Below, piece after piece: positions 9,559 through 19,528 of a DNA stretch of 64,000 nt. The stretch is from Propionigenium maris DSM 9537 (GTDB lineage Bacteria > Fusobacteriota > Fusobacteriia > Fusobacteriales > Fusobacteriaceae), in assembly GCF_027925155.1 (NCBI RefSeq), contig NZ_BSDY01000010.1:62001-126000 (forward strand), in the 5' to 3' direction. The first letter of the stretch is position 1. The number at the start of each line of letters is the position of its first letter. Made by a program: the position numbers and the translations under genes. Below the pieces are notes generated by a model that had not been told where the DNA came from, did not search any database, and saw only the letters and a list, made by a program, of their open reading frames with translations.

Positions 9559-10383
9559 ATGCAGAAGTATGATTTAATTATTGAACCTAAAAAAAATAAT
9601 GGAAAGTATTTTAAAGAATTATATGAATATAGAGAATTGCTTTATGTGTTAACCTGGAGAGACATAAAAGTAAGGTATAAACAGGCGGCAATAGGAGCAT
9701 TATGGGCAATTATAAGGCCTATAATTACCATGATTGTATTTACAATAGTTTTTGGTAAGATAGCAAAGCTGCCCTCAGAAAAGAATGTCCCGTATGCAAT
9801 AATGGTTTATAGTGCCTTGCTTCCCTGGCAGTTCTTTTCAAATGGTTTTACAGCTTGTGCAAATAGTTTAGTGACTTCTAGTGGAATGCTATCAAAGATA
9901 TATTTTCCAAGATTAATACTTCCAGTATCCAGTATATTAACAGCCATGGTTGATTTTGTGATATCATTTATAATTTTTGTTCTACTGATGGTATATTACA
10001 AATATCTTCCGAGTAGTAATATCATATTTTTACCACTTTTTATTATCCTTACTTTTGTCACCGTTTTTGCTTTTGGAGTTATGATAGCTGCATTAAATGT
10101 AGAATACAGAGATTTTAGGTATATCATTCCATTTTTATTGCAGCTAGGATTATATATATCACCAGTAGGATTTTCTAGCTCGATAGTACCAGAAAAATAT
10201 AAAGTGGCGTATAACCTGAATCCCATGGTTGGAATTATTGATGGTTTCAGGTGGTGCATACTAGGATCTGATGTATTAAATATAAAAAGTATTTTTACTT
10301 CAACAATAGTATTATTAACGGTTTTAATAGTTTCAGTAAAGATATTCAGAAGACTCGAGAGAACTTTTGCAGATAAGATTTAG
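9559..10383 (+). CDS. wzm: Polysaccharide export ABC transporter permease (Wzm)
   Basis: 274 aa ABC-2 type integral membrane protein with about six transmembrane segments; typical family features are [19 protein letters not shown] near residue 34 and the SPVGFS and [12 protein letters not shown] signatures near the C terminus. With the ATPase 12 bases downstream it exports a completed lipid-linked polysaccharide across the inner membrane. No Wzx flippase or Wzy polymerase is seen in the window, in keeping with an ABC-dependent pathway. Confidence 0.92.
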   Translation: MQKYDLIIEPKKNNGKYFKELYEYRELLYVLTWRDIKVRYKQAAIGALWAIIRPIITMIVFTIVFGKIAKLPSEKNVPYAIMVYSALLPWQFFSNGFTACANSLVTSSGMLSKIYFPRLILPVSSILTAMVDFVISFIIFVLLMVYYKYLPSSNIIFLPLFIILTFVTVFAFGVMIAALNVEYRDFRYIIPFLLQLGLYISPVGFSSSIVPEKYKVAYNLNPMVGIIDGFRWCILGSDVLNIKSIFTSTIVLLTVLIVSVKIFRRLERTFADKI

Positions 10384-10394
10384 AGAGGGTATTT

Positions 10395-11594
10395 ATGAAT
10401 AATATAGCAATCAAGGTAGAGAATTTAACAAAAGAATATAAGATATCACATGAAGTAAAAGACCCATATAAGAAACTCTCAGATGTAATGGTATATTTGT
10501 TTAAAAATATATTTACTCCCTGGAAGCTTTTTAATAGGACGGAAACAGAAGTATTTAAAGCTTTAGATGATGTCAGTTTTGAGATAAAAAAGGGGGAAAA
10601 GATAGCCATCATAGGAAGAAATGGGGCAGGAAAGTCTACTTTATTGAAAATTCTGAGCAGAATAACTGAACCGACGGATGGTAGTGTTAAGATTAATGGA
10701 AGAGTAGCCTCTCTACTAGAGGTAGGTACTGGGTTTCACCCGGAACTTACAGGAAGAGAAAATATATACTTGAATGGATCCATACTGGGGATGACAAGGG
10801 AAGAGATAGATAAAAAGTTTAATGAAATCGTTGAATTCTCAGGATGTGAAAAGTTTCTGGATACTCCTATCAAGAGATACTCCTCTGGAATGAAGGTAAG
10901 GTTGGGATTTGCAGTAGCAGCACATTTGGATTCTGAGATATTGATAGTAGATGAGGTATTAGCTGTAGGTGATGCAGAGTTTCAGAAAAAATGTTTAGGA
11001 AAAATGAATGAAATTTCGATGAAGGGCGAGAGAACGATTATATTTGTTTCGCATAATATGGAAGCTGCGAAAGAACTTTGTAATCAAACAATATTAGTAG
11101 AGCAAGGAAGTTTAAAGTTTTTAGGAGAAACTGTAATTGCGATTGAGAAGTATAATAAGAATCTAAACAAAATGGGCTTTCAAATAAATAAAAGTTTAGA
11201 GCAACTTGAATTTTTGGGTTTGGAGATTGAAGAAAGGGAAAAAAGTAGATACGATTTGAAATTAAACTTTAACTCTATAGGTAATATTAAAGATGTAGCG
11301 TTTAGCTTTATGGTATATTCAGACTCTTTGAAATCTATATTACATTATTCTGGAATAAATGTAAGAAAATATTTTGATATAAATATTGGAAAGTTTGAAG
11401 TTACTTTAAATATATTTGATTTGTTTTTGAATAGTGGAGAATATAAACTAGCTATACACTTTGAAACTAAAGATGGGAATATTTTATTAAATATTGATAA
11501 TATTCCATTTATCAAGCAACGATCTAACAATGCTTTTATACTTCATAAATCATTATTAGACTTAAAAATTGATTTTAATATTAATTCTAAGTAA
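10395..11594 (+). CDS. wzt: Polysaccharide export ABC transporter ATPase (Wzt) with C-terminal binding domain
   Basis: 399 aa. The nucleotide-binding domain (about 1-240) has Walker [10 protein letters not shown], signature [12 protein letters not shown], and Walker [13 protein letters not shown]. Residues about 255-399 form an added domain in the position of the Wzt carbohydrate-recognition domain, which binds the terminal residue of the polymer in ABC-dependent O-antigen systems. Base composition drops to clearly more AT-rich from about 11100, where this second domain begins, matching the genes that follow. The C-terminal part has little recognisable sequence, so its ligand is unknown. Confidence 0.88.
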   Translation: MNNIAIKVENLTKEYKISHEVKDPYKKLSDVMVYLFKNIFTPWKLFNRTETEVFKALDDVSFEIKKGEKIAIIGRNGAGKSTLLKILSRITEPTDGSVKINGRVASLLEVGTGFHPELTGRENIYLNGSILGMTREEIDKKFNEIVEFSGCEKFLDTPIKRYSSGMKVRLGFAVAAHLDSEILIVDEVLAVGDAEFQKKCLGKMNEISMKGERTIIFVSHNMEAAKELCNQTILVEQGSLKFLGETVIAIEKYNKNLNKMGFQINKSLEQLEFLGLEIEEREKSRYDLKLNFNSIGNIKDVAFSFMVYSDSLKSILHYSGINVRKYFDINIGKFEVTLNIFDLFLNSGEYKLAIHFETKDGNILLNIDNIPFIKQRSNNAFILHKSLLDLKIDFNINSK

Positions 11595-11611
11595 TAGAAG
11601 GGGATAATTAA

Positions 11612-12463
11612 ATGAAAAAACTTTTAAAAAAAATATACTTGAAAGTACCTATTTTTAGACAAATACATCATTTAAATAAAAAATTAGACCAGCAACAAAA
11701 AATACTTCAAGAAATGCAGAAATTAAATGATTGGCAATATCGTGATTTAATTGAATTAATTTCAAATGAACAAATAAAGCATAATTCAAATATAAAATTA
11801 GAGACTAATAATCCAATAGCCTATGAAAGTAATGATCACAAAAATCCTTTTGGAACATTACAAGATAACACAAGAAACCCAAAATTTATAAAAAGGTGTA
11901 TAGACTTATATGGAAGCAAGATGTCATTCTTAGATTTGGGATGTTCTGGAGGAGGTCTTGTTTTTGATTTTGCATTAAGAGGCTATGAAGCAATTGGTTT
12001 AGAAGGCAGTGATTTATCAAAAAAATCCCAAAGAGCAAACTGGCGAACTATTCCTAATAATTTATTTACATGTGATATCACAAAGTCATTTCAATTAACA
12101 ATGGATAATGAGTTGAAAAAGTTTAAGGTCATCAGTTGTTGGGAGGTTTTAGAACATATAAAAGAGGAAGATCTTCCTATAGTTTTTAATAATGTAAAAA
12201 AACATTTAGCTGATGGCGGGATTTTTATCGGTTCGATTTCAAAATGTTTAGATGATCCTTTACACGTTACCATTAAAGAAAAAAAGTGGTGGCAAGCTAA
12301 AATGTTAGAAGCAGAACTTCAAATGGTAGAAACAGAAGAGACATCATTTGAATTTTTAGATTTCTGTCGGGGGGTTGGTGGCGGACTATTTGATAGCCAT
12401 AATTATAATGAAAGTCCTGAAAAGGGATTTCACTTTATAGCGAGGATGCCAATAAATGAATGA
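11612..12463 (+). CDS. SAM-dependent methyltransferase with N-terminal coiled coil
   Basis: 283 aa. Residues 15-65 (LNKKLDQQQKILQEMQKL and on) form a likely coiled coil; a class I methyltransferase domain follows with motif I FLDLGCSGGGLVFDF, GLEGSD at the end of strand 2, and ISCWEVLEHIKEEDLP as motif IV. In ABC-exported glycans such enzymes often methylate the chain end as a termination signal read by the Wzt C-terminal domain; the position directly after wzt supports that as an inference. It overlaps the next gene by 8 bases. Confidence 0.75.
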   Translation: MKKLLKKIYLKVPIFRQIHHLNKKLDQQQKILQEMQKLNDWQYRDLIELISNEQIKHNSNIKLETNNPIAYESNDHKNPFGTLQDNTRNPKFIKRCIDLYGSKMSFLDLGCSGGGLVFDFALRGYEAIGLEGSDLSKKSQRANWRTIPNNLFTCDITKSFQLTMDNELKKFKVISCWEVLEHIKEEDLPIVFNNVKKHLADGGIFIGSISKCLDDPLHVTIKEKKWWQAKMLEAELQMVETEETSFEFLDFCRGVGGGLFDSHNYNESPEKGFHFIARMPINE

Positions 12464-13283
12464 TAAAATAAAAATATTACTGAAAGAAAAAATACTGAAA
12501 GAGAAGACTTACTTAAAGTTAAGAAGACTGTACTTTTGTGTGCTACTTTTTATTAAGAATACAAAACGAATTGAATATTCAATAAAAAAGAATGTGCGCA
12601 TTCAAAAGGGAGAGTTTTCAGGAGCAAGGTGTTTTATAATAGGAGGAGCCCCTTCATTAAAAGCAATGGACTTAGAAGTCTTAAACGATGAATATACATT
12701 CGTTTGTAATAGAGGATATCTATTGAAGAAATTAGGTCTATCAAAAGTAAAATTCTACGGAATTTCAGATAATCAAGCGATGCTTGATTATGGCAAGTTA
12801 ATTCCACGAGGTTATTATGAAGAATTTTTCCTTTTTAGAGATATAGTCCCAAGTAAAAATTTAAGGAATATATCTTATTTTTCAATGTATACAAAACGGT
12901 CGAAAAAAAGTATGTTTAATAATTTTTTTCAATTTGATTTAAGTAAACCGATAGCTCACTCATATACTATTGTTCTCCAACTTCTTCAAATAGCGGTTTG
13001 GCTAGGGTTTAAAGAGATATATTTTATAGGTGTTGATAACAATTTTAAAGAAACAGTTAATTCAAATATGCATTGGTACCGTGATACATTGCAGGAAAAA
13101 ACAAATATTCAATTTTGGGATCACGACCCTGCAGAAGATAATTCAAGAGCTTTTTCTTATGCATACAAAATATTACAAAAAAAAGGAATTAGTATTTACA
13201 ATGCTGGAGTTGGTGGGAATCTAAATAGTATACCAAGAGTGTGTTTTCAAGATCTATTTAAGAAAGAAAAAATTAATAAATAG
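12456..13283 (+). CDS. DUF115/MptE-like Rossmann protein, probable glycan-modifying enzyme
   Basis: 275 aa. The central motif ARCFIIGGAPSLKAMDLEVL and a later VWLGFKEIYFIGVDNNF match the DUF115/6-hydroxymethylpterin-diphosphokinase-like family. Members occur in surface-polysaccharide and flagellin-glycosylation loci and are thought to act as glycosyl or phosphoryl transferases. The catalytic role here is not established. It has a basic, hydrophobic N terminus, and its very AT-rich base composition matches its neighbours. Confidence 0.6.
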   Translation: MNDKIKILLKEKILKEKTYLKLRRLYFCVLLFIKNTKRIEYSIKKNVRIQKGEFSGARCFIIGGAPSLKAMDLEVLNDEYTFVCNRGYLLKKLGLSKVKFYGISDNQAMLDYGKLIPRGYYEEFFLFRDIVPSKNLRNISYFSMYTKRSKKSMFNNFFQFDLSKPIAHSYTIVLQLLQIAVWLGFKEIYFIGVDNNFKETVNSNMHWYRDTLQEKTNIQFWDHDPAEDNSRAFSYAYKILQKKGISIYNAGVGGNLNSIPRVCFQDLFKKEKINK

Positions 13284-13293
13284 GAGAGAGTTA

Positions 13294-14220
13294 ATGGATA
13301 TATTTTTTTCAGTAGATAAAAATTACCTGCCTTATCTATATATCACAATACATTCAATCTTAAAAAATGCTGATATAGAAGATAAATTTAATTTCTATAT
13401 ATTACAGAATGATTTTTCCATAGAAGATAAAAGAGCTTTTAATAAGCTACTAAATACGTATGACTTTTCCATTGAATTTTTGGATATTTGTACTGAAAAA
13501 TTGGAAAAATGCAGGCCTGAAGGTTATCACTTACCTTTGCCTACATTTTATAGATATTTAATTCCTGAATTGAAGCCAGAATTACCTAAGGCAATTTATT
13601 TGGATGTTGATATTCTGGTTAAAGGGTCATTAAAAAACCTGTGGAAAACAGATATTTCTGATTATATGTTTGCAGCAGTAGAAGACTTCTATTATTTGAG
13701 TAAAGCTGACTATAAAGAGATGATTGGATTAGAGCAATCATCTAGTTATTTTAATGCTGGTATACTGTTAATGAATTTAAGAAAAATGAGTAATGATGAT
13801 ACTGGATTGAAGTTAATAAAATCTTCTATAGATAATATAAGTGTTTTCAAGCTTGGTGACCAAGATGCCTTAAATAAGGTATGTGAAGGTCAAATTCTAA
13901 AAGTTTCAGCAGACTTCAATTATCAAGCTTCAATGATTAAGAACTGCAAAAAGAAATTGAAACATAAAAAAAGTCATATTATCATTCATAATTTAGGGCC
14001 TGATAAAAAATATATTTATAATATATTTTATACTAAAGGTCTTGATTTTGAATATAAAATATTGGGGTTAAAGGTATATATAAAATCATTACCTTCAATA
14101 TTAAGAGTTAAGCGTTCAGAGCTATTTTCTCTTATAAGAAATACACCTATCATCGGAGAACTAATATATCTTAATTACAAAAATATAAAATCGAAACTAG
14201 TAACAGTAAAACAGGGATAA
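13294..14220 (+). CDS. Glycosyltransferase family 8
   Basis: 308 aa GT-A enzyme of the LPS galactosyl/glucosyltransferase family. Motifs are DIFFSVDKNYLPYLYIT at the N terminus, the metal-binding DxD as YLDVDILV near residue 107, SSYFNAGILLMNLRKM near 150, and an HNLGPDKKYI near 235 replacing the usual HxxGxxKPW. The retaining transfer of Glc or Gal is expected from the family. The ribosome binding site is GGAGAGAG. Confidence 0.82.
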   Translation: MDIFFSVDKNYLPYLYITIHSILKNADIEDKFNFYILQNDFSIEDKRAFNKLLNTYDFSIEFLDICTEKLEKCRPEGYHLPLPTFYRYLIPELKPELPKAIYLDVDILVKGSLKNLWKTDISDYMFAAVEDFYYLSKADYKEMIGLEQSSSYFNAGILLMNLRKMSNDDTGLKLIKSSIDNISVFKLGDQDALNKVCEGQILKVSADFNYQASMIKNCKKKLKHKKSHIIIHNLGPDKKYIYNIFYTKGLDFEYKILGLKVYIKSLPSILRVKRSELFSLIRNTPIIGELIYLNYKNIKSKLVTVKQG

Positions 14221-14289
14221 CGCCCATAGTAACTAACGGATATCAACTTATTGGTTTTTCTAAGAAGTAAGTCAGTAGAAGGAGAAAAA

Positions 14290-15240
14290 ATGGAAATTTT
14301 GTATATAGGTGATTTTAAGAAGAAGAATGGCCCTTCAATGGTAGATATAAACTTAAATAAATATTTTCCTAAAGACATAGTTGTCTTTCATCAAATACAA
14401 AAAAAAATAGAGTTAAACCTTTTAAAAAAAATTATTAATTGTAAAATTATAGTTGTTTCGGGAATTTCATTTTTAGGTGCTTTTTCTTTTATTTTAGGGA
14501 AGCTATTCTCAAAAAAGAATTGTCTAATAATGCATGGAACTTTGAAACTAGAAAGAAAATTTAGGTTTGTTCCGAGGTATCGATATTATATTGAACTGTT
14601 TAGTATTTTTTGTGCAACTAAAATAATAGCTGTCTCTAAAAAATTTAGTAAAGACTTAAAAGATCTTTATCCTAGGAAAAAGAATAATATTGATTATGTG
14701 AATAATGGTGTTGAAGTGAAAAAAAAATCGAATTTATCAAAGGTAAAAGGAAAGGTATTAACGGTAGGTGGAGGGCGGAAAGAAAAAGGGATTTTAACTA
14801 TATGTAAAGCACTTGATAAGTTGAAAGATATTGATATTGAGCTGTTAGTAGCAGGAGAAGATGGTGTCGATACTGAGGAAATTAAAAAATATTCCTTTGT
14901 AAATTATCTAGGTTTTATAGAACACATTCAGCTTACTGAATTAATGAAAAAAAGTGAATTATTTATACAGAATAGTGCCTATGAACCTTTTGGGATGGCT
15001 CCTCTGGAAGCATTAAATTATAATTGTAAACTGCTACTTTCTGAAAATGTGTCTTCTAAGGAACTATTAAATATTAGAAGTAGTAATATAATACATGATT
15101 ATAAGAATATAGATGAAATAGCTAGCAAAATAGAAATATGTTTATTGAATGAGAATGATACTTTTTTTAAGCCTAATATCGATTTAAGTTGGTCAAAAAA
15201 ATCAACTCAATACTTAAAAAGTATAAGAAATATAGGATGA
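14290..15240 (+). CDS. Glycosyltransferase family 4 (GT-B)
   Basis: 316 aa retaining GT-B enzyme. GDFKKKNGPSMVDINL near the start is the acceptor-side glycine-rich region; the C-terminal half has GKVLTVGGGRKEKG and the E-x7-E signature region SAYEPFGMAPLEALNYN that binds the nucleotide sugar. The start is set at the ATG at 14290, behind AGAAGGAG; an upstream in-frame alternative lacks a ribosome binding site. Donor and linkage are unknown. Confidence 0.82.
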   Translation: MEILYIGDFKKKNGPSMVDINLNKYFPKDIVVFHQIQKKIELNLLKKIINCKIIVVSGISFLGAFSFILGKLFSKKNCLIMHGTLKLERKFRFVPRYRYYIELFSIFCATKIIAVSKKFSKDLKDLYPRKKNNIDYVNNGVEVKKKSNLSKVKGKVLTVGGGRKEKGILTICKALDKLKDIDIELLVAGEDGVDTEEIKKYSFVNYLGFIEHIQLTELMKKSELFIQNSAYEPFGMAPLEALNYNCKLLLSENVSSKELLNIRSSNIIHDYKNIDEIASKIEICLLNENDTFFKPNIDLSWSKKSTQYLKSIRNIG

Positions 15241-15244
15241 TATC

Positions 15245-16075
15245 ATGAAAATAGAAATTTTAATATCCACAATGAATAGACGAAATATTGAAGAACTAGA
15301 GCTTGAAACAAAGAATATATTTTCAGATTGTCTTATTGTAAATCAAATAACTACTAATAATTTGAAATTGATTAAAGAAGAGTTGACAAAAGGGAACGTA
15401 AGATTAATTTCATTTAGAGAAAGGGGTCTTTCAATAAGTAGAAATAGAGCATTGGAGAAAGCTAAGGGGGATATTTTACTTTTGACAGATGATGATGTTT
15501 ATTATAAAAAAAATTTTGAAAAAAAGATTATGAAAGAATTCGAGAAAGATAAAAATTTAGATATATTGACATTTAAAGCAGAAACTTCAATGGGTGAAGA
15601 TTTTAAAAGATATTCAAAAAAAAGTTATACTCACAATAGAAGAAGTATTTTAAAAGTTTCTTCCATAGAAATAGCCATAAGGAAAAGCAGTGTAGAAAAA
15701 TTTGATTTAAAATATGATGAATTATTTGGCTTAGGTTCTTTATATGAAACAGGAGAGGAAAATATATTCTTGCAAGAAGCTTTAAAAAAAGGTTGTTCTA
15801 TAAAGTTTGTTCCTATATCTGTAGCTATTCACTCAAAGGAAACTTCTAATAGAATGTTAACAGATAGAACTTTGTTCTCTAAGGGAGCTCTGTTTTTTAG
15901 ATTATTTGGATGGTTTTCTTTAATTTTCAATCTATCTTTTATTTTAAAAAAAAGAAAAAAAATTTTGACAAGGACCTCATTAATTAATGCTATGAGTGAA
16001 ATGTATAGAGGAACTTTAGATTATATAAGGCGGTGTAAATGTGGGGAAAGCTTCAATAATAACACCTATGTATAA
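15245..16075 (+). CDS. Glycosyltransferase family 2
   Basis: 276 aa inverting GT-A enzyme. It has ILISTMNRRN at the N terminus, RERGLSISRNRALEKAKGD, and the catalytic metal-binding motif LLLTDDDVYY near residue 82; GEENIFLQEALKKG near 178 is the probable acceptor/base region. It follows the previous gene by 4 bases and overlaps the next by 35. Confidence 0.8.
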   Translation: MKIEILISTMNRRNIEELELETKNIFSDCLIVNQITTNNLKLIKEELTKGNVRLISFRERGLSISRNRALEKAKGDILLLTDDDVYYKKNFEKKIMKEFEKDKNLDILTFKAETSMGEDFKRYSKKSYTHNRRSILKVSSIEIAIRKSSVEKFDLKYDELFGLGSLYETGEENIFLQEALKKGCSIKFVPISVAIHSKETSNRMLTDRTLFSKGALFFRLFGWFSLIFNLSFILKKRKKILTRTSLINAMSEMYRGTLDYIRRCKCGESFNNNTYV

Positions 16076-16817
16076 TGCGGAGCAGTATATCGGAGAAACT
16101 ATATGCTCAATTCTTGATCAGACTTATGCAAACTGGGAAGCCATAGTAATAGATGACAATTCCACTGATAATGGAGCTGAAATAGTAGAAAAATTTGTAG
16201 AAAAAGATAGTAGGATAAAGCTCATAAAGCTTCAAGAGAATGTAGGAGGAGCTGTAGCTAGAAATATGGGAATAAAAGCTGCAAAAGGAGATTACATAGC
16301 ATTTTTAGATAGTGATGACCTATGGCATCCTGAAAAGCTTAACAAGCAGGTACAGTTTATGGAAAATAATAATTATAGTTTAACCTATACCTGGTATGAA
16401 AAAATAGATGTTAATGGTAATTCGTTAGAAAAAATAATGAGGTCGAAAAACAGAGTAAACTATGAAGAAATGTTAAAATATAACTATATTGGCTGCCTGA
16501 CAGCTATGTACAGCGTAAAGAGGTTAGGAAAAATTTATATGCCTGAGATTGGGAAGAGGCATGACTACGCATTATGGCTAGAAATTTTAAAAAGGACAGA
16601 GTTTGCTTACTGTTTGGAAGAAACACTGGCACAGTATCGACTTGTGCAGGGATCTTTATCAAGTTCTAAAATAAGCCTAATAAATTATCACTGGGCACTA
16701 TTTAGAAGAATAGAAAAATTTGGACCAATTAAATCATCTTATTATTTAATATATAATATAATCAATAGATTGTTTTTGAAGAAAAAATTTATAAGCAAGA
16801 CAGAAAAACTAAATTAG
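16041..16817 (+). CDS. Glycosyltransferase family 2
   Basis: 258 aa GT-A enzyme with a GTG start at 16041 (AAGGCGG upstream), inside the end of the previous gene. Motifs are SIITPMYNAEQYIGET, AIVIDDNSTDN, GGAVARNMGIKAAKGDYIAF, LDSDDLWHPEK (DxD), and KRHDYALWLEILKR as the catalytic ED/HDY-like region typical of WaaE/putative capsular GT2 enzymes. It is less AT-rich than the six genes before it. Confidence 0.85.
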   Translation: MGKASIITPMYNAEQYIGETICSILDQTYANWEAIVIDDNSTDNGAEIVEKFVEKDSRIKLIKLQENVGGAVARNMGIKAAKGDYIAFLDSDDLWHPEKLNKQVQFMENNNYSLTYTWYEKIDVNGNSLEKIMRSKNRVNYEEMLKYNYIGCLTAMYSVKRLGKIYMPEIGKRHDYALWLEILKRTEFAYCLEETLAQYRLVQGSLSSSKISLINYHWALFRRIEKFGPIKSSYYLIYNIINRLFLKKKFISKTEKLN

Positions 16818-16851
16818 CAGAGTGGATTATTCTATAAATTCCAGTGATAGA

Positions 16852-17272
16852 ATGAAGATAAGGGTAACAGGATATATAGGATTATCTAATGTAGTGTTAC
16901 TGGTTCAGAACTATGAGGTAACAGCGCAGGATATAATAAGATATGATTAATAGTAAAAGGTCGCCTATACGTAGATAAGGAATTGCTTAAGAATAAGGAA
17001 CTTAACTTGAAAGCAAGAGAGTCTTATGAAGGTGCAGAGTATGCAGGGATAGGAATTCTAACAGGTCACGACACAGATAGAAACTATTTTAATACTAAAC
17101 CTGTAGAGGTAGTAATCTACGAATCGTTTTTAAAATATGGAGATGGTTTCTTTAATTCTCAGTTTATAAATGATCTGATAAAGTTTAAAGAGAAATGAGT
17201 AAAAGATTTCCTAAAGATCTAAAGGATATTGAGGTAAAGGTGTATACAGGAGGCCTTTTATAAAAGATTAAT
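16852..17272 (+). pseudogene. Decayed ugd (UDP-glucose 6-dehydrogenase) remnant
   Basis: From the ATG at 16852 the reading MKIRVTGYIGLSNVVLLVQN matches the start of the intact Ugd at 19529 ([20 protein letters not shown]), then breaks with a stop and frameshifts. A later segment (16983-17198) matches ELNLRA...YEGAEY and SNYFNTK, jumps across a deletion of roughly 0.8 kb to the [14 protein letters not shown] region, and decays through stops to 17272, where the intact gene ends. The catalytic cysteine region is deleted. It is plainly non-functional and related to the intact copy 2.3 kb downstream. Confidence 0.9.
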
Positions 17273-17276
17273 TCCA

Positions 17277-17306
17277 GGGTGCAGTTTAGTGTGCCCTTTT
17301 TATATT
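17277..17306 (+). terminator. Terminator after decayed ugd
   Basis: GGGTGCA, loop GTTTAG, TGTGCCC, then TTTTTATATTTT. A degraded version of the same sequence (GAGCACAGTGACAGTATTC then T-run) follows the intact ugd near 20710, so the intergenic region was duplicated with the genes. A TATACT at 17352-17357 may be the -10 for rfbA; its -35 is not clear. Confidence 0.65.
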
Positions 17307-17392
17307 TTATGACAATGAAAACTGAATGAAACGTCAGCTCTATTCTTATGTTATACTAGTATAGATAAAAGTTATTAAAAAGGAGGAGACTT

Positions 17393-18271
17393 GTGAAGGG
17401 GATAGTGATGGCAGGTGGCAGTGGAACAAGACTTTATCCTGTGACACAGGGAATAAACAAGCAAATGATTCCAATATATGATAAACCAATGATATATTAT
17501 CCACTATCAGTTTTAATGCTTTCTGGAATAAGAGAGATTCTGATTATAACAACAATAGAAGACATAAGAAACTATAAAAAGCTTTTAGGGAATGGAGAAA
17601 GGTTTGGCGTTTCTATTACTTATAAAGTTCAGAAGGCGCCACATGGATTGGGAGAAGCTTTTATAATAGGAGAAGAGTTTATCGGCAGTGATAGTGTAGC
17701 TCTTATACTTGGAGACAACATATTCTACGGATCTTTTTTTAGCGATACCCTTAAAAAGTGTATATCTTTAAGCAGGGGAGCCAGGATTTTTGGTTATTTT
17801 GTAAAAGATCCCAAAGATTTTGGGGTTGTAGAATTTAATGAAGAGGGGGAAGTGATCTCACTAGAAGAGAAGCCATTGCATCCCAGATCAAACTATGCGG
17901 TTCCAGGCCTTTATTTTTATGATAATACCGTGATAGAGAAGGCGAAGAGGTTAAAGCCTTCTGGTAGAGGAGAGCTGGAAATTACAGATATAAACAGGCT
18001 ATATCTAGAGGAGGGATCATTGAGCTGTATCAACATGGGAAGAGGAATGGCATGGCTGGATACCGGAACCTTTGATGGTCTTGTAGATGCCACTAATTTT
18101 GTGAAGGCTATTCAGGACAGGCAGGGGATAATGATAGCCTGTCTCGAAGAGATTGCTTTTAATAAAGGGTGGATAAGTAGGGAAGAGGTGCTTAAGACAT
18201 CAAAACCACTGCTCAAAACGAATTATGGTGGATACTTAATGGATCTGGTTAAACTGAAGGAGAAGAGATGA
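17393..18271 (+). CDS. rfbA: Glucose-1-phosphate thymidylyltransferase
   Basis: 292 aa RmlA making dTDP-glucose from dTTP and Glc-1-P. GTG start behind AAAGGAGGAG. Motifs are [16 protein letters not shown] (nucleotide-binding signature), [44 protein letters not shown] and [13 protein letters not shown]. Length and motifs are normal. It overlaps rfbB by 4 bases (ATGA). No rfbC or rfbD follows, so the sugar is probably a dTDP-4-keto-6-deoxyglucose derivative other than rhamnose, unless those genes lie elsewhere. Confidence 0.96.
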   Translation: MKGIVMAGGSGTRLYPVTQGINKQMIPIYDKPMIYYPLSVLMLSGIREILIITTIEDIRNYKKLLGNGERFGVSITYKVQKAPHGLGEAFIIGEEFIGSDSVALILGDNIFYGSFFSDTLKKCISLSRGARIFGYFVKDPKDFGVVEFNEEGEVISLEEKPLHPRSNYAVPGLYFYDNTVIEKAKRLKPSGRGELEITDINRLYLEEGSLSCINMGRGMAWLDTGTFDGLVDATNFVKAIQDRQGIMIACLEEIAFNKGWISREEVLKTSKPLLKTNYGGYLMDLVKLKEKR

Positions 18272-19482
18272 GGACTTATCTGATAACGGGAGGCTCAGGT
18301 TTTATAGGGGCTAACTTTATAAAGTATATGCTCAGAATATATCATGATATTAATATTGTGGTATTGGATAAGCTGACCTATGCAGGAAACCTGGGAACAA
18401 TAAGAGAAGAGCTTAAGGATTCAAGAGTTACCTTCATAAAGGGGGATATCTGCAATAGAGAGCTTGTGGAGAATATTTTTGCAAATCATGATATAGATTA
18501 TGTTGTTAACTTTGCAGCTGAATCCCATGTGGACAGGTCTATTGAAGATCCTGGGATATTCCTAAAAACTAATATCCTGGGAACCCAGATACTTATGGAT
18601 ACAGCAAAGAAGCATTGGAGTATAGGCAGAGATGAGAAGGGTTATCCTACCTACAAGGAAGGAAAGAAATTTCTACAGGTGAGTACAGATGAGGTATATG
18701 GAAGCCTTAAAAGGGATATCCCAGAAGGGCGAGAGCTATCAATCGAAGGTGAAGAAATGAAAGATCTACTTCAGGGAAGAGAAGTAATACCCAAAACCTT
18801 TGGTGAAAAGCTCTTTACAGAGGAAACTCCTCTGGATCCAAGGTCACCCTATGCAGTGTCTAAAGCAAGTGCAGATATGCTTGTGAGGTCCTATGGGGAA
18901 ACCTATAGGTTTCCTATTAATATAACTAGGTGTTCCAACAACTACGGCCCATATCAATTTCCGGAAAAACTTATCCCCCTTATTATAAAAAATATATTAG
19001 AGGGAGAAAAGCTTCCAGTATATGGAGACGGCAGACAGGTGAGGGACTGGCTCTATGTAGAGGACCACTGTAGGGGAATAGACCTGGCTTTAAAAAAGGG
19101 AAGACTTGGCGAGATCTATAATATAGGAGGTTTCAATGAGGAACAAAATATTAACATTGTGAAGCTGACTATAGACATTATAAGAAAATTGATAATTGAA
19201 AATGGACAGTTGAAAGATGAGTATAGGGGTGTTATAAGGTGTACTCCGGAAACTATCTCCTATGATTTAATAAATCATGTGCAGGACAGACTGGGGCATG
19301 ATGCGAGATATGCTATAGACCCTGCCAAGACAGTAGGAGAACTAGGATTCTATCCAGAGACCCCATTCACTGAAGGAATTGAAAGGACAATTAGATGGTA
19401 TCTTGAAAATCAGGATTGGATGAAAGAGGTAGTGACTGGAGATTATAAGGAATATTATGATAAAATATACGGTAGGAGGTAG
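18268..19482 (+). CDS. rfbB: dTDP-glucose 4,6-dehydratase
   Basis: 404 aa extended SDR enzyme (RmlB) that converts dTDP-glucose to dTDP-4-keto-6-deoxyglucose. NAD-binding [10 protein letters not shown] at residue 7, [19 protein letters not shown] with the catalytic Thr-Asp-Glu, and YAVSKASAD with the Tyr-x3-Lys pair. It is longer than the usual ~350 residues, mainly through an insertion after the [10 protein letters not shown] motif (about residues 150-195), as seen in some anaerobe homologues. It is coupled to rfbA by an ATGA overlap. Confidence 0.95.
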   Translation: MRTYLITGGSGFIGANFIKYMLRIYHDINIVVLDKLTYAGNLGTIREELKDSRVTFIKGDICNRELVENIFANHDIDYVVNFAAESHVDRSIEDPGIFLKTNILGTQILMDTAKKHWSIGRDEKGYPTYKEGKKFLQVSTDEVYGSLKRDIPEGRELSIEGEEMKDLLQGREVIPKTFGEKLFTEETPLDPRSPYAVSKASADMLVRSYGETYRFPINITRCSNNYGPYQFPEKLIPLIIKNILEGEKLPVYGDGRQVRDWLYVEDHCRGIDLALKKGRLGEIYNIGGFNEEQNINIVKLTIDIIRKLIIENGQLKDEYRGVIRCTPETISYDLINHVQDRLGHDARYAIDPAKTVGELGFYPETPFTEGIERTIRWYLENQDWMKEVVTGDYKEYYDKIYGRR

Positions 19483-19528
19483 ATAAATTGCCTTTGAATT
19501 ATAAACATCTAGACAAGAGGTGAAATGA

